A stretch of 64,000 bases of DNA from contig CALMQM010000025.1 of assembly GCA_937871435.1 (NCBI GenBank), positions 1 through 64,000 of the forward strand, read 5' to 3'. The notes beneath the pieces are model-generated. The model did not search any database and was not told the DNA's origin. It worked only from the letters and a program-made list of their open reading frames with translations. Shown piece after piece: positions 10,260 to 18,902 of this stretch. The stretch's first letter is position 1; the number at the start of each line of letters is the position of its first letter. Source of the DNA: an uncultured Bacteroidota bacterium (GTDB lineage Bacteria; Bacteroidota; Bacteroidia; AKYH767-A; 2013-40CM-41-45). The translations under genes were made by a program, and so were the position numbers.

Positions 10260-11690
10260 TTATTTTTCCAGGTTAATGCGCGGATCGACGCGTGAATAAA
10301 GGAGATCGCTCAGATAAAATCCGCTGATTGTGAGCAAACCACTGATCATGAATACAGCCAGGATCACAGGATAATCCAATGCGTCCACACTTTGATAAAT
10401 CATCAATCCCATTCCCGGAAGTGTAAAAACAGTCTCGAGAATTACAGAACCGCTGATGGCGAAAGGAAACACATTTGAAAACAAAGTGATAATTGGCAAC
10501 AGACAATTTCTGAACACATGCGTCCATAAAATTTTGTTTTCATCGAGTCCTTTTGCTCTGGCAGTCCGGATATAATCCTGACGGAAAACTTCAAGCGCGT
10601 TGGCACGAATACTTTTTGTTACAAAAGCAAAGGAACTATACGTGTAACAGAAAGTCGGGAGAATAAGATAGGGGAGACTCAGCCAGATTTTTTCAAACAA
10701 GGAGCTTCCGGTGGGATATCCTGTGACAGGTTTTATTCCCGAGGATGGGAGAATATTCAGAACATCCGGATTGCAAAGTAATAACATCAGCAATGTTGCA
10801 AGCCAGAATGCAGGGAGTGAATACAAAATTGTAAAGAGAAGTGATGAGTTTCTATCGAATCGACTTCCCGGTTTTGCCGCCGATTTCAAAGCAACAGGTA
10901 CACTGATAAAGAAACTTAAAATTACTGAAGTCAAAGTGAAGAACAGTGTCCAGCCAATACGGGATCCGATAAGTGAAAGCACGGGTTCTTTTGTTCTGTA
11001 GGAGATGCCCCAGTCGCCACGAAAAATTCCTTTGTTTCCTCTTTCATCTCCGAAGAGAAAAGAGTGAAATTGATTTTTTGCATGATAAGAAATTACGGGA
11101 AGAAAAGTGCGGAAAAATTTTGGGTGTGAAATAGCGTTCGCCAGACTTTGATCCAGTAATTGAATTTCTTTTTTTGTATTGTCATCGAGCGTGGTATCGC
11201 TCAGAATATTTTTCAGTCGTTCCTGGTGATCGGAAAGTTGATCGAGTTGAAAGAGGGAAGACAGATTTGAATTTAAGGACTTGTTATAGTTGTTTTGTAA
11301 GGTAATTGCTCCTGAATTCAACTCTACAAGGGATTTCCATTGTTGATAGTACTCCATCACAGCCTTAGTATTCCCTGACTCTCTCAGTAGTTCGATCAGA
11401 TTTTTCCGTTCCCTTTCAGGTTGAATATTGTTGAGAGTGTCGGGTTCCGCGAGTGAATGAACACTGAAATAAAATAAAGGAAGATCGAGTCCGAGCCGAT
11501 GTGTCCAGTAGTCTACTTCTTTCTGATGGAAAATGGCGGAAGATGAATTTTCATCATCGTTACCGGCGCTTGTTACCAATCGATCAACAGGATTTCCCGG
11601 ACAGAGATGAATGAGAATAAATGCCAGAACCAACAATAAAAATACTGATGGTAAAAGGTAGAGCAGTCTTCGGAGTGAATAGCTACGCAT
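10260..11690 (-). CDS. Oligopeptide/dipeptide-type ABC transporter permease (OppB/DppB family)
   Basis: Inner-membrane permease of 476 residues pairing with the OppC-type protein downstream. The start is placed at the ATG at 11690: it gives the standard opening (MRSYSLRRLLYLLPSVFLLL, then LCPGNPVDRL), whereas the longer frame from 11885 would overlap the preceding gene and add 65 unrelated residues. The periplasmic segment between the first two membrane helices is about 200 residues, roughly twice the usual, and ends in GDWGISYRTKEPV. The EAA loop reads DYIRTARAKGLDENKILWTH, and SGSVILETVFTLPGMG follows. It lies 142 bases behind the exporter operon and may be read through from it. Confidence 0.87.
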   Translation of the reverse strand: MRSYSLRRLLYLLPSVFLLLVLAFILIHLCPGNPVDRLVTSAGNDDENSSSAIFHQKEVDYWTHRLGLDLPLFYFSVHSLAEPDTLNNIQPERERKNLIELLRESGNTKAVMEYYQQWKSLVELNSGAITLQNNYNKSLNSNLSSLFQLDQLSDHQERLKNILSDTTLDDNTKKEIQLLDQSLANAISHPKFFRTFLPVISYHAKNQFHSFLFGDERGNKGIFRGDWGISYRTKEPVLSLIGSRIGWTLFFTLTSVILSFFISVPVALKSAAKPGSRFDRNSSLLFTILYSLPAFWLATLLMLLLCNPDVLNILPSSGIKPVTGYPTGSSLFEKIWLSLPYLILPTFCYTYSSFAFVTKSIRANALEVFRQDYIRTARAKGLDENKILWTHVFRNCLLPIITLFSNVFPFAISGSVILETVFTLPGMGLMIYQSVDALDYPVILAVFMISGLLTISGFYLSDLLYSRVDPRINLEK

Positions 11691-11832
11691 GCTTTCGGCG
11701 GATAACTGTGACGGGTTGCAGCTAAAATAAATAATTCGACTCCGCGAATTCCTGTATTTCAGGAAATTTACAAAGAGGGGAATGCTGAAAAACTCATGAC
11801 CAATCGCTTGAGCTGTTAACCGGTTTAGCGAA

Positions 11833-12951
11833 TCAGGATGTTTTCCGGTAGTTGAGGATTGCCCATGCATTAAATATAAGAGCAAAAATCAGGATTACGC
11901 CAAGATGATGCGAAATATTGTGGAATGAACTTCCTTTCAGCACGACCATTCGCATCACTTCAATGAAGTAGGTTACAGGATTGAGTGAGGCAATAACCTG
12001 CGCCCATCCCGGCATACTTTCGATTGGGGTGAACAAGCCACTGAGCAGATTGAAGATCATAATGAAGAAAAATGAAACCGACATGGCCTGTTGTTGTGTG
12101 GAAGAATAGGTAGAAATGAGCAGTCCAAGTCCGAGGATAGCGATGAGATATACGGATAAGAATGTATACACAAGCAAAATATTTCCAAGGGGAATTATTC
12201 CATATACCACACGCGCAAGAATGAGTCCCATGGTGAAAACGATCATTCCAAGTATCCAGAAAGGAATCAGTTTACCCAAAATAAAATGGATCTTACTGAT
12301 TGGCGTAACATTGATTTGTTCAATGGTTCCTATTTCTTTTTCTTTTACAATATTCATGGCGCACATCATACTGCCCACCATTGTGACGAGAAGAACCAAT
12401 ATTCCGGGAACCATAAAAATTTTGTAGTTCATTAACGGATTGTACCAGTTGGAAGAAACAATTTCTACGGTTGGCTGTGGATTCATTTTCCCGGGTTCCA
12501 GCCAGACCATCCTCACCGTGGAATTGTATTCTGCGATAATCCCTCCGAGGTAATTTGTGCCTACAAGAGCCTTGGTTCCATTGATGGCATTCGCGGCGAT
12601 GTATAATTTTTGTTTTCCATCGCGTACCAGATTTCGTTCAAAATGAGAAGGAATTTCAAGGATGATATCCGCTTTGTCTTCTTCAATCAAATTGTATGCA
12701 TGAGAATAATCAGCCGGAAAAGCTTTAAGAATAAAATATCCTGACGAATAAATTTTGGAAATGAGTCTTTGTGATTCGATAGAATGGTCGTTATCGACAA
12801 CTGCAAGTGCAATATTTTTGACTTCATAATTCGCGGCCCAGGGGAGCAACATCAACTGCATGAGTGGTGCAAATAAAATTGCCCGCAACAGTGTTTTGTT
12901 ACGAAAAATCTGGCGAAATTCTTTCTGAAGTAAAAAGCGGATCGTTCTCAT
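11833..12951 (-). CDS. ABC-2 type exporter permease (YbhR-like)
   Basis: Inner-membrane subunit of 372 residues with the classic ABC-2 layout: an N-terminal cytoplasmic anchor (LLQKEFRQIFRNKTL), one membrane helix, a periplasmic domain of about 150 residues, then five to six helices. The conserved amphipathic segment before the second membrane block reads NIVKEKEIGTIEQINVTPIS. It overlaps the preceding permease gene by 4 bases (ATGA), indicating translational coupling. With its partner it should form the pore of the exporter driven by the two ATPases upstream. The exported compound is unknown; the E. coli homologue YbhGFSR has been linked to antibiotic and cation efflux. Confidence 0.88.
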   Translation of the reverse strand: MRTIRFLLQKEFRQIFRNKTLLRAILFAPLMQLMLLPWAANYEVKNIALAVVDNDHSIESQRLISKIYSSGYFILKAFPADYSHAYNLIEEDKADIILEIPSHFERNLVRDGKQKLYIAANAINGTKALVGTNYLGGIIAEYNSTVRMVWLEPGKMNPQPTVEIVSSNWYNPLMNYKIFMVPGILVLLVTMVGSMMCAMNIVKEKEIGTIEQINVTPISKIHFILGKLIPFWILGMIVFTMGLILARVVYGIIPLGNILLVYTFLSVYLIAILGLGLLISTYSSTQQQAMSVSFFFIMIFNLLSGLFTPIESMPGWAQVIASLNPVTYFIEVMRMVVLKGSSFHNISHHLGVILIFALIFNAWAILNYRKTS

Positions 12952-14054
12952 GCCAGGCGGATTTTAAAACTGCGAAGGCTAACGATCAATAAAAACAAAG
13001 CCATGCCACATAGGATGAGTGTTTCTTTCCAGATCGTTTGAAATCCTGAACCTTTGATCATGATGGATTTGACAATCACATAAAACCATTTGGAAGGAAC
13101 GATGTTGGAGATTATTTGCAAGGGTAATGGCATATTTTCAATGGGGAACATGAATCCGCTTAACAGCAAAGTAGGAAGTAAGGTGGCCATGAGAGAAATA
13201 AACATGGCAGTTTGTTGTGATTCGGATTTGATCGAAATCAACAAGCCAAGACAAAGTGATGTGATAATAAAAATGAAACTTATCGCGTATAGCAGAACAA
13301 TGCTTCCCTGTACAGGAAGGTTGAGAAAGAATTTGCTCAGAAGAAGAATCGATGTAACGTTCATCAGGGAGATGAGAAGGTAGGGAACGAACTTCGACAG
13401 AATGACAAGAATTGGTTTGAAAGGAGATACAAGAAGTATTTCCATTGTACCCAATTCTTTTTCACGTACAATTGAAATCGCGGTCATCATCACACAGATG
13501 ATCATCATAATCATGGCCATCATTCCGGGAATGAATGTATGTTCACCTTTGAGTTGGGGATTGTACAGCATCCGGATTTCCGGCACAATACGATAAGGAA
13601 TAGTTGTTCCTTTGTTTAATCCGGACTGATAATCAGTGATGATATTTGAAATGTAATTGGTGAGCGTGGTGGCAGTGTTGAGGTCTGATGCGTCCGCGAT
13701 CACCTGCACTTGTGCTTTGTTGGTATGTAGCAAATCAGAGTAGAAATGATCCGGAAAAATGAGCGCCATTTTTATTTTTCCGCTCCTGAATGCTTCTTCA
13801 ATTTCTTCATGTCCGCTGAGATATTTATCTATATCAAAGTATGTACTCGCGTCTACTTTATCAGCGATCTGTCTGCTCGCTTCATCTTTTGCATAATCGA
13901 CAACTACAATTTTCGCGTTCTTTATTTCATTGGTGAGTGCAAAACCAAAAAGAATGATCTGTGCTATGGGTAATCCAAAAAGCATGAGCAATGTTTTTCT
14001 GTCACGAAAAACATGGTAGAATTCTTTTTTAATAAATGAAAGGAGTTGTTTCAT
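12948..14054 (-). CDS. ABC-2 type exporter permease (YbhS-like)
   Basis: Partner permease of 368 residues. It opens LLSFIKKEFYHVFRDRKTLL, has a periplasmic domain (about residues 40-170), and carries the conserved pre-helix segment SIVREKELGTMEILLVSPF before five to six C-terminal helices. It begins 24 bases after the ATPase gene and overlaps the next permease by 4 bases. The sequence is clearly related to the next gene but not a recent copy, consistent with a heterodimeric pore. Confidence 0.88.
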   Translation of the reverse strand: MKQLLSFIKKEFYHVFRDRKTLLMLFGLPIAQIILFGFALTNEIKNAKIVVVDYAKDEASRQIADKVDASTYFDIDKYLSGHEEIEEAFRSGKIKMALIFPDHFYSDLLHTNKAQVQVIADASDLNTATTLTNYISNIITDYQSGLNKGTTIPYRIVPEIRMLYNPQLKGEHTFIPGMMAMIMMIICVMMTAISIVREKELGTMEILLVSPFKPILVILSKFVPYLLISLMNVTSILLLSKFFLNLPVQGSIVLLYAISFIFIITSLCLGLLISIKSESQQTAMFISLMATLLPTLLLSGFMFPIENMPLPLQIISNIVPSKWFYVIVKSIMIKGSGFQTIWKETLILCGMALFLLIVSLRSFKIRLA

Positions 14055-14078
14055 GATGTTGTAGATGAATCCCGGATT

Positions 14079-14819
14079 TTATTCGCTTCGTTTTGCATTT
14101 CTTGCCAGTTGACGAAATACTTCATCCATCGATTTTGAAGAATAATTCTTTTTCAGGTTAGCGGGAGTGTCCAGTGCTTCTATCACGCCATCTACCATAA
14201 TGGAAATCCGGTTGCAATATTCAGCTTCATCCATGTAGTGTGTGGTTACAAACACAGTAATCCCGCGGTGCGCGGCATCATAGATCAGATCCCAGAATTG
14301 TCTGCGTGTGACCGGGTCAACACCTCCTGTGGGTTCATCCAGGAAAACGATTTTCGGATCGTGAATTACCGCAACAGAGAAAGCCAGTTTTTGTCTCCAG
14401 CCAAGTGGCAGACTACTTACTAACTGATTTTCTTCTTTGCGCAAATCCAGTTGATGAATGAGTTGTTCGCTTTTCTCTTTGATGAGGGAGTCAGACAATC
14501 CATAAATCCCCGCGTAGAATTTTATATTTTCAGAAACGGTCAGATCTTCGTACAAAGAAAATTTCTGACTCATGTATCCGATGTTTTGTTTGATTTTTTC
14601 TCTGTGTTTATATACATCATATCCCGCCACAGTTGCAGTTCCGGAGCTGGGGACAAGTAACCCGCAGAGCATACGCATGGCAGTAGTTTTTCCTGCACCA
14701 TTGGCACCGAGGAAACCAAAAATTTCACCTTTGTTCACTTCAAAGCTTAGTTCATTGGCAGCAATAAAGTCTCCAAATTGTTTGGTTAGTTTATTGGTTG
14801 TGATTACAGATTCATTCAT
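14079..14819 (-). CDS. ABC exporter ATPase, equivalent to the C-terminal half of YbhF
   Basis: ATP-binding subunit of 246 residues. Walker A is GANGAGKTTAMRMLCG, Walker B VFLDEPTGGVDP, and the switch His is in VTTHYMDEAEYCNR. The signature motif is not LSGGQ but LPLGWRQKLA. From memory, the second nucleotide-binding domain of E. coli YbhF has the same LPLG variant, so this looks like a family trait rather than damage. In E. coli the two domains are one fused protein; here they are separate genes 13 bases apart. It should pair with the ATPase encoded just upstream. Confidence 0.9.
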   Translation of the reverse strand: MNESVITTNKLTKQFGDFIAANELSFEVNKGEIFGFLGANGAGKTTAMRMLCGLLVPSSGTATVAGYDVYKHREKIKQNIGYMSQKFSLYEDLTVSENIKFYAGIYGLSDSLIKEKSEQLIHQLDLRKEENQLVSSLPLGWRQKLAFSVAVIHDPKIVFLDEPTGGVDPVTRRQFWDLIYDAAHRGITVFVTTHYMDEAEYCNRISIMVDGVIEALDTPANLKKNYSSKSMDEVFRQLARNAKRSE

Positions 14820-14832
14820 TCTGACAATTATT

Positions 14833-15753
14833 TTAGTTGGAGCCTTCAGACATTAATTTGATGAAGCAATCTTCGATTTTGGGAGTGATCTCTTCAAATT
14901 CGAGAGACTGATGTCCTTTTTCTTTAAGACTTCGGAGTAAAGCACTGGAGGCATCATCGGAAGTATCTTTCAATGTGAGATGATAAAATTCTCCAAAAGC
15001 ATTGCAGCTTTTTACAACTGAAGAACTGCGCAAATCCTGCTGGAGCGTATACATCATTTCGGATTTGATGCCGAAAAGTTTTTCTCCGAATGCAGAAGTG
15101 ACGGCTTGAGGTGTGTTGATGGAAAGAATAGATCCATTTTGTATCAGTGCGATTCTGTCGCAAAGTGAGGCCTCATCCATATAAGGTGTGGAGACGAGAA
15201 TTGTGATTCCCTGCGACTTTAAGCGTCTCAACATTTCCCAGAATTCTTTTCTGGATACGGCGTCTACACCTGTAGTAGGTTCATCAAGAAATAACACCTT
15301 TGGCCGGTGAATTAATGCACAGGAGAGGGCAAGTTTTTGTTTCATTCCTCCCGAGAGTTGTCCGGCTTTTCTTTTTCGGAAGGGTTCAATCTGACTGTAG
15401 ATGTCTTTAATCAGCGCATAGTTTTGTTCAATGGTTGTTCCGAAGACAGTTGCAAAGAAGGACAGATTTTCTTCAACGGTGAGATCCTGATAGAGAGAAA
15501 ATTTTCCGGGCATGTATCCAACGGATTCACGGATATTTTTGTACTGCTTTTGAATATCAAATCCTGCGACCTGCGCATTGCCGCTATCCGGTAAGAGCAA
15601 GGTTGTGAGAATGCGGAACAAGGTTGTTTTACCTGCTCCGTCCGGACCAATCATTCCGAACACTTCACCTTCGTTTACACGAAACGTAAGATTGGTGATG
15701 GCTTTGACTTTGCCTTCACTGTATGATTTGGTTAAATTTTCAACTGTAACCAT
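14833..15753 (-). CDS. ABC exporter ATPase, equivalent to the N-terminal half of YbhF
   Basis: ATP-binding subunit of 306 residues. Walker A is GPDGAGKTTLFRIL with the PDGAGK form typical of the first YbhF domain. The signature LSGGMKQKLALSCALIH is intact, Walker B is VLFLDEPTTGVD, and the D-loop and STPYMDEASLCDR segment follow. The switch position is Pro-Tyr (STPYMDE) instead of the usual His, so this site may be catalytically weaker than its partner's. About 85 extra C-terminal residues form an accessory domain. The gene sits between the adaptor lipoprotein and the second ATPase. Confidence 0.9.
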   Translation of the reverse strand: MVTVENLTKSYSEGKVKAITNLTFRVNEGEVFGMIGPDGAGKTTLFRILTTLLLPDSGNAQVAGFDIQKQYKNIRESVGYMPGKFSLYQDLTVEENLSFFATVFGTTIEQNYALIKDIYSQIEPFRKRKAGQLSGGMKQKLALSCALIHRPKVLFLDEPTTGVDAVSRKEFWEMLRRLKSQGITILVSTPYMDEASLCDRIALIQNGSILSINTPQAVTSAFGEKLFGIKSEMMYTLQQDLRSSSVVKSCNAFGEFYHLTLKDTSDDASSALLRSLKEKGHQSLEFEEITPKIEDCFIKLMSEGSN

Positions 15754-15809
15754 AGATCGCAGGAAAACTGAATGTGTAATTTAGAATAATAATAGCTCTG
15801 TGTATTTTC

Positions 15810-16700
15810 TCACTGAAATTTCACTTCACCATACATACCTATTTTCAGGGCACCATCATTTTTTACTTTTACTTTGATAGCATACACCATGTTGGAACGT
15901 TCTTCTTTTGTCTGGATAGTCTTTGGAGTAAATTCCGCTTTGTCGCTGATCCAGGTAATAGTTCCGGAGTATTGCTTGAACTTTTTTTCTCCGTCATCCA
16001 CGCTTACAGTTACGCTCTGGTTTAATTTCACCTGACTCAATTGAGCTCCGCTGATGTATGCTCGCAGGTATAATGCGGACACATCAGCGATTTTGTAGAG
16101 TGCTTTCCCGACAGCAGTCATTTCTTTTTCTTCCGCATACTTTGTCAGTACTGTACCATTCACCGGATTCACAAGACGACATTTCGAAAGCTGATCATTG
16201 ATCTGTTCAATCTGTACCTGGAGCGGATTGGTTTGTTGGTTGATACTTTCTGTAGTGATATTCAGTGAAGATTGTTGGGCTTCCAGTTGTTTTTTGATCA
16301 TGTCCACCTGGGAAGTAGCGTCATCCAGTTGTTTTTGTGTAGCTGCTTCCGCTTTCACGAGATTGGCTAAACGTTTTTGTTCTCTTTCAGCGGTTGACAG
16401 TTGTATTTGCAATGCAGCAATTTGTGCGGCAATGTTTGGTTTCTGACTAAGAGTGGACTTCACCTGTGATTCCAGTTGTTTCTTTTTCAGATAAAGTTGG
16501 GTGCTGTCAATGGAGCCTACTATATCACCTGATTTCAGTGTTTGACCTTCTTCCACATTGAATACTTCGAGTCGTCCGGTTGCTTCGGATGAGATGATTG
16601 TTTCTTCCGTTTCAAATGATCCGGAAGCATCAAAGGAATTCTGATTTCTGTTGCAGGAAAACAGTGTAAAAAAGAGGAGTGCGAGGAGCGTATATTTCAT
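15810..16700 (-). CDS. Periplasmic adaptor lipoprotein of the exporter (HlyD/YbhG-like)
   Basis: Membrane-fusion protein of 296 residues linking the inner-membrane pump to the outer-membrane channel. The signal peptide ends in a lipobox (FFTLFSC, lipidated Cys near residue 16). A first lipoyl half follows (ATGRLEVFNVEEGQTLKSGD), then a long alpha-hairpin from about residue 70 to 165 (rich in Gln, Leu and Ala), the second lipoyl half (LVNPVNGTVLTKYAEEKE) and a beta-barrel ending FTPKTIQTKEERSNMVYAIK, typical of the YbhG branch. It lies 95 bases after the TolC-type gene and 56 bases before the first ATPase. Confidence 0.9.
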   Translation of the reverse strand: MKYTLLALLFFTLFSCNRNQNSFDASGSFETEETIISSEATGRLEVFNVEEGQTLKSGDIVGSIDSTQLYLKKKQLESQVKSTLSQKPNIAAQIAALQIQLSTAEREQKRLANLVKAEAATQKQLDDATSQVDMIKKQLEAQQSSLNITTESINQQTNPLQVQIEQINDQLSKCRLVNPVNGTVLTKYAEEKEMTAVGKALYKIADVSALYLRAYISGAQLSQVKLNQSVTVSVDDGEKKFKQYSGTITWISDKAEFTPKTIQTKEERSNMVYAIKVKVKNDGALKIGMYGEVKFQ

Positions 16701-16795
16701 GATTTGTAAGTTGAATGATTATTGCTATCTGAAATCAATTTCTGAAAGTATTTAGACAAGATTCCTACGGAATATACCATAATCTTCACGTATTT

Positions 16796-18094
16796 TTATT
16801 TAGGAATGGTATAATTTCCGCTTGTTGTTTGAAGGGTATGATACATAAGAAGAAGTTGTAATTCATGGAGAGACTTATTTTGTCTTGACTGATCTTCCGC
16901 ATTTACTTCTTTTAAATAATCGTTTGTGGTAATGATTCCATTTTCCAGTTGTATCTGTGCGCGCTTTTTGATAGAGTTGCGTAAGGCTACGATCTCGTCG
17001 TCGGATTGCAGCAAAGACTGAAGTTTGTTGATTTCCCCGTTCGTCTGTGTGCAGGCTGAAGTAGTGTTGAAGAGAAAAGTTTCTTTTTGTGCTGCATTCA
17101 TTTGTTGTTCCAGATCCACAATATTTTTTTCCTTCTTCAGCGTGTACAAACCGGTAATAGCCCAGTTCAACTTCAGTCCGGCAATGTAGTAGGATGAAAG
17201 ATCGCGTGAGAACAGATTGACCGGAGAAGGTTGTCCCCATCCACCCTGAACAAAGACTCCGAGTTTAGGAAGGTTTTTGGCATTGAGTAGTTTTTTCTGC
17301 GCGTCGTAGCTTTTGTCTTTTACTGTATAAAAATTTAATTCCGGTCGGTGAATGCCGGTTGAAACCATCGGGAGTGCAGGTTTTTCAAGAATTGTATTTT
17401 CGTTTAAAGTAGAATGAATGAATTCCGATAACATTTGCAGGTAAGATTTTTTTGCTGAAGCAAGTTCTATGCTGCGTTGATCTGCTCTGAGTAGTTCCGC
17501 TTTGAGTTTATCCGCGTTGCTTTTGTAGTCAGTGCCGTTTTCGAGTGCCGCCTGAATTCTGGTCAAACCGTTTTGTAAATCTTTTTTCAGGAGTTCGTTC
17601 AGGCGAAGTTGTTCGTCCAGCATTAATATTCCAAAATACAATTGGTTGACTCTGTCTTTTAATTTGTACAATTCTACCTCAAGACCAGCGGCCTGAACGT
17701 CCGATTGAATCAATTGCAGGTCCTTGTTTCTGCTGACAGTAAGTAGATCTGTGAGAGGCTGGTTGAGTTCCGCGTATATTTTGTACTGATCCGAAGGAAT
17801 TTCCGGAATGTTGATACCCGGCAGATGTATTGGAATGGATGTAACATCTGACTGAACAGTTGCCTGTCCGCCAACTGAAATCTGTGGCCAATAGCCTTTG
17901 TTCAGGTTGGACAAAGTATAAGCTTTACTTTTTTCAATCAGTCCGCTTTGTTTTATGAGCGGATAATTTTCTCTGGCCAAAGCCTGACAGGAATCCAGTT
18001 GAAGGGTTTGTGCTGAGGAAATTGTATATCCTGCGAATTGCAGAATCAACAGAGCCGGTAAAAAGTGTTTTGTATATATTGTTTTGTTGAACAT
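16796..18094 (-). CDS. TolC-type outer-membrane efflux channel
   Basis: Outer-membrane factor of 432 residues that completes the tripartite exporter. The start at 18094 is preferred because the protein then opens with a normal signal peptide (cleavage near TISSAQT) and the gene sits 22 bases after the TetR stop. The longer frame from 18154 would overlap that gene and add 20 unsuitable residues. Two related halves are visible, each with long amphipathic helices (LDSCQALARENYPLIKQSGL and AQKKLLNAKNLPKLGVFVQG). It is the first structural gene after the regulator. Confidence 0.88.
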   Translation of the reverse strand: MFNKTIYTKHFLPALLILQFAGYTISSAQTLQLDSCQALARENYPLIKQSGLIEKSKAYTLSNLNKGYWPQISVGGQATVQSDVTSIPIHLPGINIPEIPSDQYKIYAELNQPLTDLLTVSRNKDLQLIQSDVQAAGLEVELYKLKDRVNQLYFGILMLDEQLRLNELLKKDLQNGLTRIQAALENGTDYKSNADKLKAELLRADQRSIELASAKKSYLQMLSEFIHSTLNENTILEKPALPMVSTGIHRPELNFYTVKDKSYDAQKKLLNAKNLPKLGVFVQGGWGQPSPVNLFSRDLSSYYIAGLKLNWAITGLYTLKKEKNIVDLEQQMNAAQKETFLFNTTSACTQTNGEINKLQSLLQSDDEIVALRNSIKKRAQIQLENGIITTNDYLKEVNAEDQSRQNKSLHELQLLLMYHTLQTTSGNYTIPK

Positions 18095-18116
18095 GACGGA
18101 AAGTATTGGATCCGGA

Positions 18117-18758
18117 TTATTTTTTTGCGGAGGTATTTGCCTTAAGCATAGCATTGATCCATTGTGGAATCATTTTCTTTCTATCTCTCATGAGGTCCAT
18201 ATATTGTTTGGGTGTCACTCCGGTAATTTTCATAAGCATAGGGGACGCGACAAATGGAAATACAATCAGGCTCATCATGTTTGAAAGAAAGTGGAGAATG
18301 TGCATTTTCGGATAGGTTCCTTTTTTCATGGCAGCGTTTATCTGTTTCACAAAAGAAGAGCGGGCAATGTCTGCTATCATATCAAGTTTTGCAGGGAAAC
18401 GGTCAGGATGCTGTCTCAATTCACTTAAAATAAAGAGAGGCAGATCAGGATAAATCGTGAAAAGGTCAATGTAGCTGGCAACGAGGTTTTCGATTTTTTG
18501 ATCCAGCGTAGTTTCTTCGTTCGCGAAATTTTCCGCGATGCCTTTGACAAACTGAACAAGACTTTCTTCCATGATCAGATTGAAGAGTTTTTCTTTACTC
18601 CGGAAATAATAATTGAGCAGCGCCAGATTGATACCGGCTTCATCCGCGATATCACGGGTTTTCACGGCAGCGAATCCTTTTTTTGTGAACAGTTTTTGAG
18701 CGGCAGATTTGATTTTATCCTCTGTGCTCGGATCCGGTTTTTTTTCTGCTTGTTTCAC
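18117..18758 (-). CDS. TetR-family repressor of the exporter operon (CecR-like position)
   Basis: DNA-binding regulator of 213 residues. The N-terminal helix-turn-helix reads IKSAAQKLFTKKGFAAVKTR then DIADEAGINLALLNYYFRSK, followed by KEKLFNLI; the rest is a helical ligand-binding domain. In E. coli the TetR protein CecR controls the homologous ybhGFSR genes, so a regulatory link to the exporter is likely. The start is placed at the GTG at 18758: the frame can be extended to a TTG at 18812, but that codon lies inside the apparent -33 element of the promoter. First gene of the minus-strand operon. Confidence 0.85.
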   Translation of the reverse strand: MKQAEKKPDPSTEDKIKSAAQKLFTKKGFAAVKTRDIADEAGINLALLNYYFRSKEKLFNLIMEESLVQFVKGIAENFANEETTLDQKIENLVASYIDLFTIYPDLPLFILSELRQHPDRFPAKLDMIADIARSSFVKQINAAMKKGTYPKMHILHFLSNMMSLIVFPFVASPMLMKITGVTPKQYMDLMRDRKKMIPQWINAMLKANTSAKK

Positions 18759-18781
18759 GTGTGTCTTTTTGATAGCCGGGA

Positions 18782-18812
18782 CAAAAGTAAAATGGAATGT
18801 TAGTTTAAACAA
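18782..18812 (-). promoter_or_regulatory. Bacteroidota-type promoter of the TetR-exporter operon
   Basis: On the minus strand there is a TTG at 18812-18810, a 20-base spacer, then TACTTTTG at 18789-18782, an exact match to the TAnnTTTG -7 consensus of Bacteroidota primary sigma factors. Transcription would start near 18776, giving a short leader to the GTG at 18758. Confidence 0.55.
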
Positions 18813-18825
18813 GTATTTTAAACAA
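18804..18825. promoter_or_regulatory. Tandem TTTAAACAA repeats overlapping the promoter, candidate TetR operator
   Basis: TTTAAACAA occurs twice, at 18804-18812 and 18817-18825 (13-bp spacing), covering the -33 element. The first copy extends to the palindrome GTTTAAAC at 18803-18810. The position suits autorepression, but the binding site itself is not proven and the sequence is AT-rich. Confidence 0.35.
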
Positions 18826-18902
18826 ATGATTAAAATAAATGTTTGAATATGCGAAATTGAATTAAAAACGAAGGAAAATTTCTTGAAGCGGGGCGGTATT
18901 TG

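Noticed and set aside
11691-11885. N-terminal extension of the OppB-type gene to an ATG at 11885
   Set aside because: It overlaps the upstream permease gene by 53 bases and adds 65 residues unlike any permease start.
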